From: a bacterium
Lineage (GTDB): Bacteria; Cyanobacteriota; Vampirovibrionia; Gastranaerophilales; Gastranaerophilaceae
NCBI GenBank assembly: GCA_017482685.1
Contig: JAFUMP010000048.1
Coordinates: forward strand, 1 to 47,222
DNA: 47,222 bases
Direction: 5' to 3'
The notes under the pieces were generated by a model. That model worked only from the letters and a program-made list of their open reading frames with translations, did no database searches and was not told the DNA's origin. Position numbers and translations under genes: made by a program. Positions 33,503 to 45,653 of the stretch are shown here, piece after piece; the stretch's first letter is position 1, and each line of letters begins with the position of its first letter.

Positions 33503-33517
33503 TATAATAATAATATG
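33503..33517 (+). promoter_or_regulatory. TATAAT-N6-ATG leaderless promoter
   Basis: TATAAT (33503-33508), 6 nt, ATG (33515). TCCACA at 33480-33485 is 17 nt upstream as a fair -35. It lies next to the divergent promoter's -35. No ribosome binding site. Confidence 0.6.
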
Positions 33518-34234
33518 AGTTCTGAATTATTTGGTTTTAATATTGATACAATGAGCTTTAATGAAGCTATTAGTGATGCTAAAAATTTGATTGATGGTCA
33601 TAAAGTATCACAAATAGTGACTATTAATCCTGAAATGTTTGAATATGCTAATAAAGATTTAAACTTTGCAAACATTATTAAAGAAGCTGAGATGGTAATT
33701 CCTGATGGTGTTGGGGTGAAAATTGCATTACAAATAAACGGGATCAAGGCTGAAAGAATACCAGGTGTCGATTTTGCAAAAAAATTACTCGAAGAATCAG
33801 CTTTTAATAATATTCCAGTGGCTATAATTGGTGCTAAAGAAGAAATTCTTACAAAAGCTATCGAAAATTTGCAAAACGAAATAAATGGATTAAATATTGT
33901 GTACTATCATAATGGCTATTTTAAAAATAATGGTGAAATTTATGAAGAGCTAAAAAAGAAATCGCCTAAATTAATTTTGGTTGCAATGGGCTCTCCAAGA
34001 CAAGAAGAGTTTATATACAATGCCAAAAATGTATTAAATTCGGGTTTAATGATTGGCATAGGTGGAAGTTTAGATGTTTGGTCTAATTCAATTAAAAGAG
34101 CACCTAAAATAATGCAAAACTTAGGACTTGAATGGCTTTATAGAACAATAATACAACCATCTAGATTTAAGAGAATTTTTCCAACGCTACCAATGTTTAT
34201 TATAAAAGCATTAAATTATAAATTTTCAAAATAG
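33515..34234 (+). CDS. WecG/TagA/CpsF-family glycosyltransferase
   Basis: This family adds a sugar, such as N-acetylmannosamine or its uronic acid, to a lipid-linked sugar for surface polymers. The 239-aa protein has the family signs in order: [11 protein letters not shown], the probable catalytic [16 protein letters not shown], then [19 protein letters not shown], and the C-terminal GLEWLYR. The start is leaderless. It leads a run with transketolase N-half (8 bases on) and a small Cys-rich protein, and the reverse-strand surface-polymer operon lies close by. Confidence 0.92.
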   Translation: MSSELFGFNIDTMSFNEAISDAKNLIDGHKVSQIVTINPEMFEYANKDLNFANIIKEAEMVIPDGVGVKIALQINGIKAERIPGVDFAKKLLEESAFNNIPVAIIGAKEEILTKAIENLQNEINGLNIVYYHNGYFKNNGEIYEELKKKSPKLILVAMGSPRQEEFIYNAKNVLNSGLMIGIGGSLDVWSNSIKRAPKIMQNLGLEWLYRTIIQPSRFKRIFPTLPMFIIKALNYKFSK

Positions 34235-34242
34235 GAGTTTTT

Positions 34243-35070
34243 ATGTTAACCAACCAAGAAATCGAAAACCTTAAACAAACTGCAAAAAAAATAAGACGCA
34301 ATATTGTTAAAATGGTCCATGCTGCTAAGTCAGGTCATCCAGGAGGTTCTTTGTCCGGGGCAGATATTTTAACAGTTTTGTACAAGAAATGTTTAAATAT
34401 TCCAAAAGAATGGGATAAGTCAGAATACTTTGAAGCACGTGATAGATTCATTCTTTCAAAAGGTCATGCAGCACCTTTGTTGTACTCAATATTAGCTGAA
34501 ATTGGAATTATTGATGAATCTGAGTTGTTAAATATACGTAAGCTAGGATGTAAATTACAAGGGCATCCTGCCTATGGGTATTTAAATGGAATAGAAGCTT
34601 CTACAGGGTCTTTAGGCCAAGGTTTGTCAATAGCATGTGGGGTTGCAATGGGACTTAGGCTAGATAAAAATCCTGCGAATGTTTTTGTATACCTAGGAGA
34701 TGGGGAATTGCAAGAAGGTTCATGTTGGGAAGCTTTTATGCAAGCTGCACATAGAAATTTAAACAATATTACTGCAATTATTGATAAAAATAATTTGCAA
34801 ATTGATGGTTGTACAGATGATGTCATGTCTTTAGGAGATTTAAATTCTAAAATAAAAAGCTTTGGTTGGGAAGTTGTTGAAATTGATGGGCATGATTATA
34901 TTGAGATTTACCAAGCTATCGAAAAATCAAAACAATCAGAAAAACCTTTTGCGATTATAGCAAATACTATAAAAGGTAAAGATGTTTCATTTATGGAAAA
35001 TCAAGCGGGCTGGCATGGCAAAGCTCCAAATGATGAACAATTAGTACAAGCTTTGGAGGATTTAAAATAA
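34243..35070 (+). CDS. Transketolase, N-terminal subunit
   Basis: The thiamine-diphosphate-binding half of a split transketolase, 275 aa. It has [31 protein letters not shown], the thiamine diphosphate motif [13 protein letters not shown] with NN, and ends after [17 protein letters not shown]. In split systems a C-terminal subunit gene usually follows at once. Here a 68-aa Cys-rich gene overlaps the stop (TAATG) and no C-terminal half lies in the window, so the partner must be elsewhere. Confidence 0.92.
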   Translation: MLTNQEIENLKQTAKKIRRNIVKMVHAAKSGHPGGSLSGADILTVLYKKCLNIPKEWDKSEYFEARDRFILSKGHAAPLLYSILAEIGIIDESELLNIRKLGCKLQGHPAYGYLNGIEASTGSLGQGLSIACGVAMGLRLDKNPANVFVYLGDGELQEGSCWEAFMQAAHRNLNNITAIIDKNNLQIDGCTDDVMSLGDLNSKIKSFGWEVVEIDGHDYIEIYQAIEKSKQSEKPFAIIANTIKGKDVSFMENQAGWHGKAPNDEQLVQALEDLK

Positions 35071-35276
35071 TGACAAAAACTTGTCCTTTTACTGCTGGTA
35101 GAGAATGCAATTCTGAATGCCCGTTATTTGTATCTCCTGATGATTTAAACGAATTTGTTTCAGCAAGACTCTGTTCTATTGGGGTTTTAGATAAAAAAAA
35201 TGGAAATTGCTCTCTTAAAATGTTAGCTTTAAGTCAAAGCAGAATGATTTTTGAAAATACTAACACAAGAGCTTAG
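35070..35276 (+). CDS. Cys-rich 68-aa protein
   Basis: Starts within the transketolase stop codon (TAATG), so translation is coupled. The N-terminus carries CPFTAGRECNSECPLF (Cys pattern C-x7-C-x3-C), with two more Cys at LCSIG and NCSLKM. No family is recognised. The Cys spacing could hold zinc or an iron-sulfur cluster. Confidence 0.6.
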   Translation: MTKTCPFTAGRECNSECPLFVSPDDLNEFVSARLCSIGVLDKKNGNCSLKMLALSQSRMIFENTNTRA

Positions 35277-35277
35277 T

Positions 35278-35718
35278 TTAAACTTTTGTGCTATCAGCTT
35301 CTACTTGTTGTTCAGAATCTTTTGATTCTTGATTTTGTTGAACTTTATACTTTAGCTCTGCTTCTCGAGCTTTAATCATAGCTTGGATTATTGGTTCTTC
35401 TATTGCATTTTTTTTCATCTCCGCAAATACTGATTTTAATTCTTCATCAGATAAACCTTGTGGTGCTCTCATGCAAACTACAACTTTTTCTTTTCTAAAT
35501 ACAAAATAAGATGTTACAATTATTCCCCAAAGCAAAACACCTTGGAATAGACCTATTGCAGGCATGCTAGCAAAATTTGTTGATAAAAAATTCCAAATAT
35601 GCATACAAACTAAACCCGGAAATGCTACAAAACCTGCTATTAAGCAAGATACAACTATTCCTGCGAATATCAAACCTTTTACACCTTTTATTTGTATTAC
35701 ATTTAATTTCTTTTTCAT
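35278..35718 (-). CDS. Hypothetical two-span membrane protein
   Basis: A 146-aa protein with two membrane helices near 14-33 and 58-82 (GLFQGVLLWGIIVTSYFVF), a cytoplasmic helical domain from about 90 and a Gln/Glu/Ser tail. No family is recognised. The ATG has AGGGG about 10 nt upstream, inside the end of ligA, with a 6-base gap, so it ends the ligA operon. Confidence 0.7.
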   Translation of the reverse strand: MKKKLNVIQIKGVKGLIFAGIVVSCLIAGFVAFPGLVCMHIWNFLSTNFASMPAIGLFQGVLLWGIIVTSYFVFRKEKVVVCMRAPQGLSDEELKSVFAEMKKNAIEEPIIQAMIKAREAELKYKVQQNQESKDSEQQVEADSTKV

Positions 35719-35724
35719 TTATAC

Positions 35725-39016
<3,292 letters not shown>

Positions 39017-39025
39017 GATTATCCC

Positions 39026-39550
39026 CTAGCCTACGTGATTATTTTCACCATCATCTTCAATTTTTATATCAGAAGAAACTCGTACATCTGATATTGTGCC
39101 ATTAAACTTATATTTTTTGCCTTCTAATGTAACAGGCAATCCCATTTTTATTTTATTCCCTCCAACAACAGCTCCATCCTTAGTAATTTTAGCTGTATCA
39201 GTAATTGTGATTACAGCATCAAATATTGAAGGCTGAGCTGGGTCTGGAACTAAAGTGTTTTTTGCAACCGGAGAAAAAGTTTTTCTGGGCTCATATTTTA
39301 CATCTACAACTTTTAACTCAGTATAAGGAACATTTCTTATAGTTATAAATGTTTTGTCATTTTTTATAACAGGGAAGCCTTCACCTGTAACAGTTACTCC
39401 GCGTAAAAAAACTTGAAATGTAATTTGAGACGTTGCTTCTATTTGTTTATCTGCAGTTTGTCTAAATTGTTTTGCTGTAATTATTCCAACTAACAAAGCA
39501 ATTACAACACCTATAAGAATTATAAAATCAACAAAATTAAATTTTCTCAT
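39026..39550 (-). CDS. DUF4330-like membrane-anchored protein
   Basis: A 174-aa protein with one N-terminal membrane helix (FVDFIILIGVVIALLVGII, about 5-24) and an exported beta-rich domain. I chose ATG 39550, as AAGAGG lies 7 nt upstream; the longer frame starts within the kinase gene. The layout of N-terminal anchor and short beta domain resembles cyanobacterial DUF4330, recalled with only moderate certainty. It lies 16 bases after the kinase and 9 before the O-antigen ligase, so it likely belongs to the same envelope operon. Confidence 0.65.
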   Translation of the reverse strand: MRKFNFVDFIILIGVVIALLVGIITAKQFRQTADKQIEATSQITFQVFLRGVTVTGEGFPVIKNDKTFITIRNVPYTELKVVDVKYEPRKTFSPVAKNTLVPDPAQPSIFDAVITITDTAKITKDGAVVGGNKIKMGLPVTLEGKKYKFNGTISDVRVSSDIKIEDDGENNHVG

Positions 39551-39566
39551 ATAAAAACCTCTTCGT

Positions 39567-40586
39567 TTATATCTCAACATTAATAATTTGCGGTACATTT
39601 GCTAAAATTTCATCAATCGTAGTTGTTGCGCAACCAAACTGTTTAACAACAATTCCTGCTGCTATATTTCCAATAATAGCCGCATATACTGGTTCTGCAC
39701 CAACTCCCAAAGCAAGAGAGTATGTTGCAGTAACGGTATCACCAGCGCCTGTAACGTCAAAAACTTTTGACTTGTTAAATACTGGAATATGAGTATATTT
39801 TTCATTTTTTTCGATAACAACCATACCCTCAGCACCGCAGGTAATCAAAATATTTTCAGCATCTGTCTGTTCTAATAAGGTTTTACCTGCTCTTAGAAAA
39901 TCATCTTTTGAATTTAGATAAAAACCAACATGCTTCTGTGTATCAGGTAAATTAGGCGTCATTGAATAAGTGCCAGCATATTTTTCTAAATCTTTTTGAG
40001 CATCTACTATCACTTTTTTTGAATATTTTTTTGCCGTATTCATAACAGACTCTATAATTTTATTAGAAAGCGTTCCAATATGATAATCTGAAAGTATGAT
40101 TACATCATGTACAGGAACTAATTTTTCAATTTGTTCTATTAATTTGGCTTCAGTAGAAAATGAAATTGGAGCATTTGTTTGTCTATCAATTCTCACAATT
40201 TGTTGTGTGATTGAATGAGAGCAAGAACCTGAAATGCGAGTTTTAGTAATAGTTTTTCTAGATTTATCAGCAATTAAAGATTCACAATCAATCCCTGCTT
40301 CATTAAAAGCATTTTTTAAATCTTGTGCTTGATAATCTTCTCCAATAACCCCTAAGACTGTGACTTGTCCGTTATTTAATTTCGCGACGTTATGAGCTGC
40401 ATTTGATGCACCGCCTAAAATATATTTAGTATGAGTATGTTGTAATATTAGAACCGGAGCTTCTCTTGAAATACGCTCAGTATCTCCATAGACCATTTCG
40501 TCTAAAGCTAAATCGCCAATTACTAAAACCTTAGCGTTATTCAGCTTCTTTATATACCCTTTTAACTTTTCTACACTTATTTCCAT
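39567..40586 (-). CDS. rfaE1: RfaE1-type heptose-7-phosphate kinase (PfkB family)
   Basis: The HldE/RfaE domain I enzyme phosphorylates D-glycero-D-manno-heptose-7-phosphate for lipopolysaccharide core sugars. The 339-aa protein has VLVIGDLALDEMVYGDTERISREAPV at the start, GGASNAAHNVAKL, and the PfkB C-terminal signature DVTGAGDTVTATYSLAL with the catalytic Asp. The nucleotidyltransferase domain found fused in E. coli HldE is missing, so it is the stand-alone kinase form. A purine-rich GAGATTGAG precedes the ATG. It begins the reverse-strand envelope operon. Confidence 0.88.
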   Translation of the reverse strand: MEISVEKLKGYIKKLNNAKVLVIGDLALDEMVYGDTERISREAPVLILQHTHTKYILGGASNAAHNVAKLNNGQVTVLGVIGEDYQAQDLKNAFNEAGIDCESLIADKSRKTITKTRISGSCSHSITQQIVRIDRQTNAPISFSTEAKLIEQIEKLVPVHDVIILSDYHIGTLSNKIIESVMNTAKKYSKKVIVDAQKDLEKYAGTYSMTPNLPDTQKHVGFYLNSKDDFLRAGKTLLEQTDAENILITCGAEGMVVIEKNEKYTHIPVFNKSKVFDVTGAGDTVTATYSLALGVGAEPVYAAIIGNIAAGIVVKQFGCATTTIDEILANVPQIINVEI

Positions 40587-40672
40587 CTCAATCTCTCTTA
40601 TGATTGCTTATAATCTAAATATCATATATAATAATATCATAAAAATAAAAAGAGAGGTTTAGGAATAGTTTA

Positions 40673-41539
40673 ATGACAAACGGAAATAATCCAAGAGGAA
40701 GTATTTATAGTGCTAATGACGGACTAGACATAAATGAACTAGCCTCACTTAATGAAGATATTTCGCCAGAGTTTATTGAACAATTGCAAAACCAACTTGC
40801 ACAAACTGCAAATAGTTTTGCAGAAGCAGATTTGCCTGCTGTAGAAAAAGATGATTCGGAACTTTTTGAAGAAGTTATTACGGATGAAGCAAAAACAGAA
40901 GTTTCTAATGATAATCTATATGTTGAAGATGACTTCATGAAAAAATTTAAGGCTAAAAAGAATCAACAAAATAGCCCTCAAATAGAAACAAAAGTTGAAG
41001 AAGAAGAAAAAGAAAAGCTTGAAACCCCAGAAAATGCCATTAATGAAGTACAACAAGATTCTATACCTAATAATTCAATTGAAACCGTAGAAGTTCCTCA
41101 AAGTAATCCTGAAGAAATAAAAACATTAACAAGTGGAAATATAATTGAAAAACCCGCAACTGCTGAACAATTAAATTATAATGAAAGTTTGGATTTTTTA
41201 GATAATAATGTTAAATATTCAAAATATGTAATTTATATTGATCCACAAAATAAAGAATTTATTGAAAGTTTAACTGTTAAAGAACGAAAAAATCTTATAA
41301 ATCGTATTTTAAGAGAGCAAGATGATATTGCAATTACAAAAAGACGTTTAAATTTAGTGCAAACTGTAATAAAACATGTAATAGTTTCGATTGTTACTGT
41401 TTCTATTTCAATTCCGTTGGTGTATTGGATTATAAACTCTTCATTAGAAGCTTCAATTGATAACTATAGACGCTCACAAACTATATTCAAAACTTTATAC
41501 AAAGAAAAAGGGAAAATTCAAAGTCCAACTAAACGCTAA
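40673..41539 (+). CDS. Hypothetical acidic protein with C-terminal membrane helix
   Basis: A 288-aa protein. Residues 1-180 are acidic, low in complexity and probably disordered (many Glu, Asn, Gln). From about 180 a conserved-looking helical part begins (YSKYVIYIDPQNKEFIESL), followed by a membrane helix near 233-253 (VIVSIVTVSISIPLVYWII). No family is recognised. It is divergent from rfaE1, and its stop codon shares bases with the stop of the convergent gene at 41536, without a terminator. Confidence 0.65.
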   Translation: MTNGNNPRGSIYSANDGLDINELASLNEDISPEFIEQLQNQLAQTANSFAEADLPAVEKDDSELFEEVITDEAKTEVSNDNLYVEDDFMKKFKAKKNQQNSPQIETKVEEEEKEKLETPENAINEVQQDSIPNNSIETVEVPQSNPEEIKTLTSGNIIEKPATAEQLNYNESLDFLDNNVKYSKYVIYIDPQNKEFIESLTVKERKNLINRILREQDDIAITKRRLNLVQTVIKHVIVSIVTVSISIPLVYWIINSSLEASIDNYRRSQTIFKTLYKEKGKIQSPTKR

Positions 41540-42267
41540 TTATTTTTTTTATCTTCCTTTTTTTCACCAAGAATAGCTGTAGCAATTTTATCACCAACTT
41601 TGTAACCTGCAATAGAAGCTCCTACAAATAATAGTCCTTTTGCGCCACCTGCTGCATATTTTAGACATTTTTTTGTTGCGCAATAATCTTTAATTGCTTT
41701 CAATTGCTTTTCTGTAAATAATTTTTTGTATGCGCCTTCTTTTGGTAAACTTTTAATGATTCCATTCTCTTTTGTAATACCAGGCATGCCTACAAAATTT
41801 TTCATAGCATCTTCAGCGGCAAACATACATAATAGACTTGTTGACTCTCTTGCAGCAGTATCAAGTTTATCGTCAGAACCAGCAACTTTTAATACGCCAG
41901 CTCCAACAATAATAGGATTTATATTATCAGCTGTAAAACTAATTACTTTTCCAGCACCTTTTGCAATTTTATCAATCGTAGAAAGGTTTTTTGTAGATTG
42001 TTGTACAGCCTTTGTTCCCTTTTCTATAAGTTTTTTTGAACCTTGTGTGGCAACATTATCCACTTCATCTATTGCCATTGTTAAAGCTTTAGCAGCCCTT
42101 CCTCCTTTTAAAATTTGTGCAGCAGCAATGTCGAAATTAGCTAAAGCAAATAATGGATTTTCGTCCATAGCGTCAACTCCTCTAGAAGCTCTTCTTGCAG
42201 AAAAAACAGCATTAGAAGCTACTAATGGGGCAAATAAAGCTATTGATGCTATTCCTGCTGTACTCAT
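41536..42267 (-). CDS. Hypothetical Ala-rich membrane-associated protein
   Basis: A 243-aa protein. I chose ATG 42267 with AAAGGA upstream over a GTG 18 bases earlier. A hydrophobic N-terminal stretch (STAGIASIALFAPLVASNAV) and a C-terminal one (GAKGLLFVGASIAGYKVG) flank a helical, Ala/Lys-rich middle with CATKKC and a Lys-rich end. No family is recognised. It forms a single-gene unit that converges on the acidic protein. Confidence 0.6.
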   Translation of the reverse strand: MSTAGIASIALFAPLVASNAVFSARRASRGVDAMDENPLFALANFDIAAAQILKGGRAAKALTMAIDEVDNVATQGSKKLIEKGTKAVQQSTKNLSTIDKIAKGAGKVISFTADNINPIIVGAGVLKVAGSDDKLDTAARESTSLLCMFAAEDAMKNFVGMPGITKENGIIKSLPKEGAYKKLFTEKQLKAIKDYCATKKCLKYAAGGAKGLLFVGASIAGYKVGDKIATAILGEKKEDKKNN

Positions 42268-42371
42268 TCTGAGTCCTTTACACACTAAAATACTACTACA
42301 TTAATATAAAGTATTTTATTTCAAATAATTTGCGTAAAAATGATGAAAATCTAATAAAAATTAACAAAAAT

Positions 42372-43718
42372 TTACAATTCTTCAGAAGTATTTAAAGCCT
42401 CTGCTACAGGCTCTTTATAAATCTTCAATTTTGTAATTCTAGCACCATCAACTTCGATTACGGTAAAAGTTAAACCATTAAATGAAACTACATCATTTAC
42501 ATTCGCAATATGTCCTAAAAGTTTAACAACTAGACCGCCAATAGTTTCTACGTCATCCTCTTCAAATAATGATTCTTCAAGATCAAAAAACTCGACAAGC
42601 TCATCTATTCTCATCATTGCATTAGCAATATATGTGTTTAAATTCACTTCTTTAATATTTGCTTCTTCCTCTTCGTCAAACTCATCTTGCACTTCACCAA
42701 TAATTTCTTCTAATACATCTTCTAATGTAATTAAACCAGAAGTACCACCAAATTCATCTACAACTACAGCCATTTGACCATGAGTTTTCTTAAATTCAAT
42801 AATTAAATTATCAAGAGTCATTGTTTCTGGAACTAATAAAATCGGACGTAAGAGTTTTTCTAAGGAGAAGGTTTCTTTATTCATAGATAAAGAATACAAA
42901 TCTTTTACGTGAATAAATCCTAATATTTTGTCAATATTTTCTTCATAAACAGGATATCTTGTATATTGGTTTTCAAGAGCAAAAGCTGTTAATTCTTCAT
43001 AAGTAATATCGTTTGGTATGCAAATCATATCTGTTCTTGGATTCATAACTTGTTTAGCCATTAAATCTGAAAACTTAAACATATTATGTAACATTTCAGC
43101 TTCAGTTTCATTAAGAACACCTTCGTTATAACTTGCATCAACAAGCATATCTAATTCTTCTGTTGAATGAACAAGCGAAGCTTCATCAGTCTTAACATTA
43201 AATGCGCATAAAAGTTTATCGCTACTAATCATCAATAACCAAACAAATGGCTTAAATAAAGTAATAAATAAATCCATTGGAGCTGCTACTATTAAAGACA
43301 TTTTATCAGGGTTTGTTAAAGCCATGCATTTTGGAAGCTGTTCTCCTAATAAAACGTGGAAATAGGTAACAACAATAAATGAAATTGGAACTGCTATTAC
43401 GTGTGCTGTTAATGTGGCATTCAAGAATGGTAATAATTTTATTACAGGTAAAATTAATTGAACAATAGTAGCTTCTGCAACCCAACCTAAAGCGATACTT
43501 GCGATTGTAACCCCCAATTGTGCTGCTGCTAACATTTTATTTGTATTGTTAACAAGTTTTAAAGCTCGTTTTGCGCTAGAATTACCTTCATTACAAAGTT
43601 GCTCAAGTCGTGTTTTTCTAACTTTAACTAGGGCAAATTCTGCAGCTACAAAAAAACCATTTACAAATAGCAAAAATGCTATAACAAAAATATTAATTAA
43701 TATATCTGTCAGGTTCAT
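42372..43718 (-). CDS. CNNM/CorC-family protein with CBS domains
   Basis: A 448-aa membrane protein of the HlyC/CorC (CNNM) group, linked to magnesium or cobalt transport. The N-terminal DUF21 region (about 1-190) has about four membrane helices. A CBS pair follows (about 205-330, with MNPRTDMICIPND and VVDEFGGTSGLITLEDVLEEIIG), then the CorC_HlyC transporter-associated domain (about 350-435). A possible GAGGAT site precedes the ATG. Its promoter (TTGCAA-N17-TAAAAT) shares the -35 with the DUF3326 gene on the other side. Confidence 0.92.
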   Translation of the reverse strand: MNLTDILINIFVIAFLLFVNGFFVAAEFALVKVRKTRLEQLCNEGNSSAKRALKLVNNTNKMLAAAQLGVTIASIALGWVAEATIVQLILPVIKLLPFLNATLTAHVIAVPISFIVVTYFHVLLGEQLPKCMALTNPDKMSLIVAAPMDLFITLFKPFVWLLMISSDKLLCAFNVKTDEASLVHSTEELDMLVDASYNEGVLNETEAEMLHNMFKFSDLMAKQVMNPRTDMICIPNDITYEELTAFALENQYTRYPVYEENIDKILGFIHVKDLYSLSMNKETFSLEKLLRPILLVPETMTLDNLIIEFKKTHGQMAVVVDEFGGTSGLITLEDVLEEIIGEVQDEFDEEEEANIKEVNLNTYIANAMMRIDELVEFFDLEESLFEEDDVETIGGLVVKLLGHIANVNDVVSFNGLTFTVIEVDGARITKLKIYKEPVAEALNTSEEL

Positions 43719-43750
43719 ATCCTCAATTCTACCTTCTCATTTCTTCGTTA

Positions 43751-43802
43751 ATTTTACTATAGATAATAATATTTTGCAAACACATTAGACTTATAATATA
43801 AT
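43751..43802. promoter_or_regulatory. Divergent promoter pair sharing one palindromic -35
   Basis: TTGCAA (43774-43779) reads the same on both strands. Rightward, 17 nt lead to TATAAT (43797-43802), then 6 nt to the ATG at 43809. Leftward, 17 nt lead to TAAAAT (43756-43751) for the CNNM/CorC gene. Only one polymerase could use the -35 at a time, so the two genes may compete. Confidence 0.65.
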
Positions 43803-43808
43803 TTATTT

Positions 43809-44753
43809 ATGAAAAAAGGTGCTTTTATTATACCAACTGGGATTGGAGCTTCTATTGGCGGATTTGCTGGAGATGCCAGTAAATGGGCTAGAAAAATTGC
43901 AAAAAAATGTAAGCTTATAGTTAATCCAAATGTTGTTAATGCAGCTTGTTTTTCAGGAATAACTGAAAACATGCTCTATGTTGAAGGATATACTCTTGAT
44001 GAGTTTTTTAAAGGTAATTGTTTTTTAGAAGAAGCAAAAGAGAACAAAATTGGAGTTGTTTTTGATAAATCTATATCTTCTGAAGTTTTAAACGTACATA
44101 TTAATACCATAAATGCGGTAAAAACAGTTTATGATATTGATATAGTAGGCTATGAGATTACACAAGAAGATGTTGGTGTGGAATTTTTTATTGATGAAAG
44201 TGGGATCTCAACTGGTAATGTAAAAAATCTTTTAACAATAAAAGATGCTTGTAATAAATTAATAACAAAGGGGGCTGAAGCCGTAGCTATTGTTTGTAGA
44301 TTTCCAGATGAGCAAGGAGATGATTATGCAAACGGAATTGGAGTTGATCCTGTAGGTGGTGTCGAAGCTATTATTTCACATTTTATTTCAAAAGAACTTA
44401 AGATACCTTGTGCACACGCACCTGCTTTTGATGATATTTGTATTACAACAAATCTTGTAGATTCAAGATGCTCAGCAGAATATATTACACCAACATTTTT
44501 ACCCTGTATTTTATTAGGATTAAGTCAAGCTCCTAAAATTTCTTTTAAAAAAGGTATTAATATAAAAGATTTAGATTTTGTAGTTTTACCAGCTGATGCT
44601 CTAGGAGGTATCCCAGCACTAGAAGCTAAAAAAAATAATATTAAAATTTATGCAATAGAAGAAAACAAAACTGTTTTAAATATTAATCAAGAGAATTTTC
44701 TTCAAAAATGTGATATAATAAAAACGTATAAAGAATTACTGGAGCTTATATAA
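43809..44753 (+). CDS. DUF3326 family protein (cyanobacterial type)
   Basis: The 314-aa protein matches my recollection of the cyanobacterial/plastid DUF3326 family: IPTGIGASIGGFAGDA at the start, NPNVVNAACF, YVEGYTLDEF, then GGVEAIISH, KIPCAHAPAF, FLPCILLGLSQAP and VLPADALGG. Function is unknown. The gene appears leaderless and is followed immediately (TAA-ATG) by a pilin-like gene. Its presence supports a cyanobacterial-lineage host. Confidence 0.85.
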   Translation: MKKGAFIIPTGIGASIGGFAGDASKWARKIAKKCKLIVNPNVVNAACFSGITENMLYVEGYTLDEFFKGNCFLEEAKENKIGVVFDKSISSEVLNVHINTINAVKTVYDIDIVGYEITQEDVGVEFFIDESGISTGNVKNLLTIKDACNKLITKGAEAVAIVCRFPDEQGDDYANGIGVDPVGGVEAIISHFISKELKIPCAHAPAFDDICITTNLVDSRCSAEYITPTFLPCILLGLSQAPKISFKKGINIKDLDFVVLPADALGGIPALEAKKNNIKIYAIEENKTVLNINQENFLQKCDIIKTYKELLELI

Positions 44754-45485
44754 ATGAAAAAAATAAAAAAAGGTTTTTCTCTTGCTGAAATTTTAATAGC
44801 TGTAGGAATAATTTCGGTAATTGCAACAATAGGTTTTTCGATTACTACAAAAGGTATTGATAAAGCTTACGATTTATATATTTATAATGGATATAATAGT
44901 TTAACAAATGCTATTAAAGATGTTAATGCCCGAGAACTCATTCTAGATACTTCTTCAGTAGATACTCCCTTTTTTGTACACCTAACTGATCTTTTTGACG
45001 GTAATAGTATTGATAGTGGTAATCAAATTCGCCTAGAAACAAACCAAAAAATTAATTATATTTTTAATAAAAATACTTCTTTAACAAGTCAAGATAACAC
45101 AAAAACACCTGATAGAGCAACATTATATCAAATCATAATGGAAGTTCCTGTTAAAAAGCAACGTGATGCTAACAACAGAGTAATAACAAGTCAGAGGTAT
45201 ATATTTTATTATGTTCCAGAATGGTATGATACGATTTTTCCTGCTAATAATAATTCACTTATTCGTAGAAAAGATTTGTTGCCTACGTATATTGATGACG
45301 GTATAGCTGGACATGTAATAGATAATCGCTATAATAGGATAGTTTATAGAACTTTTAATGATTCTATTTGCCAAACTTTAGGTAATTTAAGCTTTAGTGA
45401 AAATCATATTGTAACTCGAGGATGTCCAAACCTTCAACTAATAAATGGGGTTATAAGAATTGTTAACCCTAGAAAAGTTTTTTAA
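44754..45485 (+). CDS. Type IV pilin-like (prepilin) protein
   Basis: A 243-aa protein with a type III prepilin leader, KKIKKG before FSLAEILIAVGIISVIATIG, which is the canonical cleavage site and N-terminal helix with Glu at the +5 position of the mature protein. The globular C-terminal part is not recognised; two Cys (ICQTLG and RGCPNL) may form a disulfide loop. It begins one base after the DUF3326 stop, with a GGAG about 10 nt upstream. It probably belongs to a pilus or type II secretion pseudopilus; other pilus genes are not in the window. Confidence 0.88.
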   Translation: MKKIKKGFSLAEILIAVGIISVIATIGFSITTKGIDKAYDLYIYNGYNSLTNAIKDVNARELILDTSSVDTPFFVHLTDLFDGNSIDSGNQIRLETNQKINYIFNKNTSLTSQDNTKTPDRATLYQIIMEVPVKKQRDANNRVITSQRYIFYYVPEWYDTIFPANNNSLIRRKDLLPTYIDDGIAGHVIDNRYNRIVYRTFNDSICQTLGNLSFSENHIVTRGCPNLQLINGVIRIVNPRKVF

Positions 45486-45598
45486 TTAATAATATTACAT
45501 AATATTTATTATTGGAATTAAATAATTAAATAAACATTAATAGATACTGAATCAAGTTCAGAATGACTTTTAAAAGGTTCTTATAATAAATATTATAC

Positions 45599-45631
45599 AA
45601 AAAAGCTTTCCTTATTTAGGAAAGCTTTTTT
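45599..45631. terminator. Bidirectional terminator, pilin-like gene and tig
   Basis: AAAAAAGCTTTCC (45599-45611), loop TTATTTA, GGAAAGCTTTTTT (45619-45631), with T/A flanks for both strands. Upstream at 45547-45562 a CTGAA...TTCAG palindrome resembles common dispersed repeats. Confidence 0.85.
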
Positions 45632-45653
45632 GTAGTCTATTAAATAATCTTAA

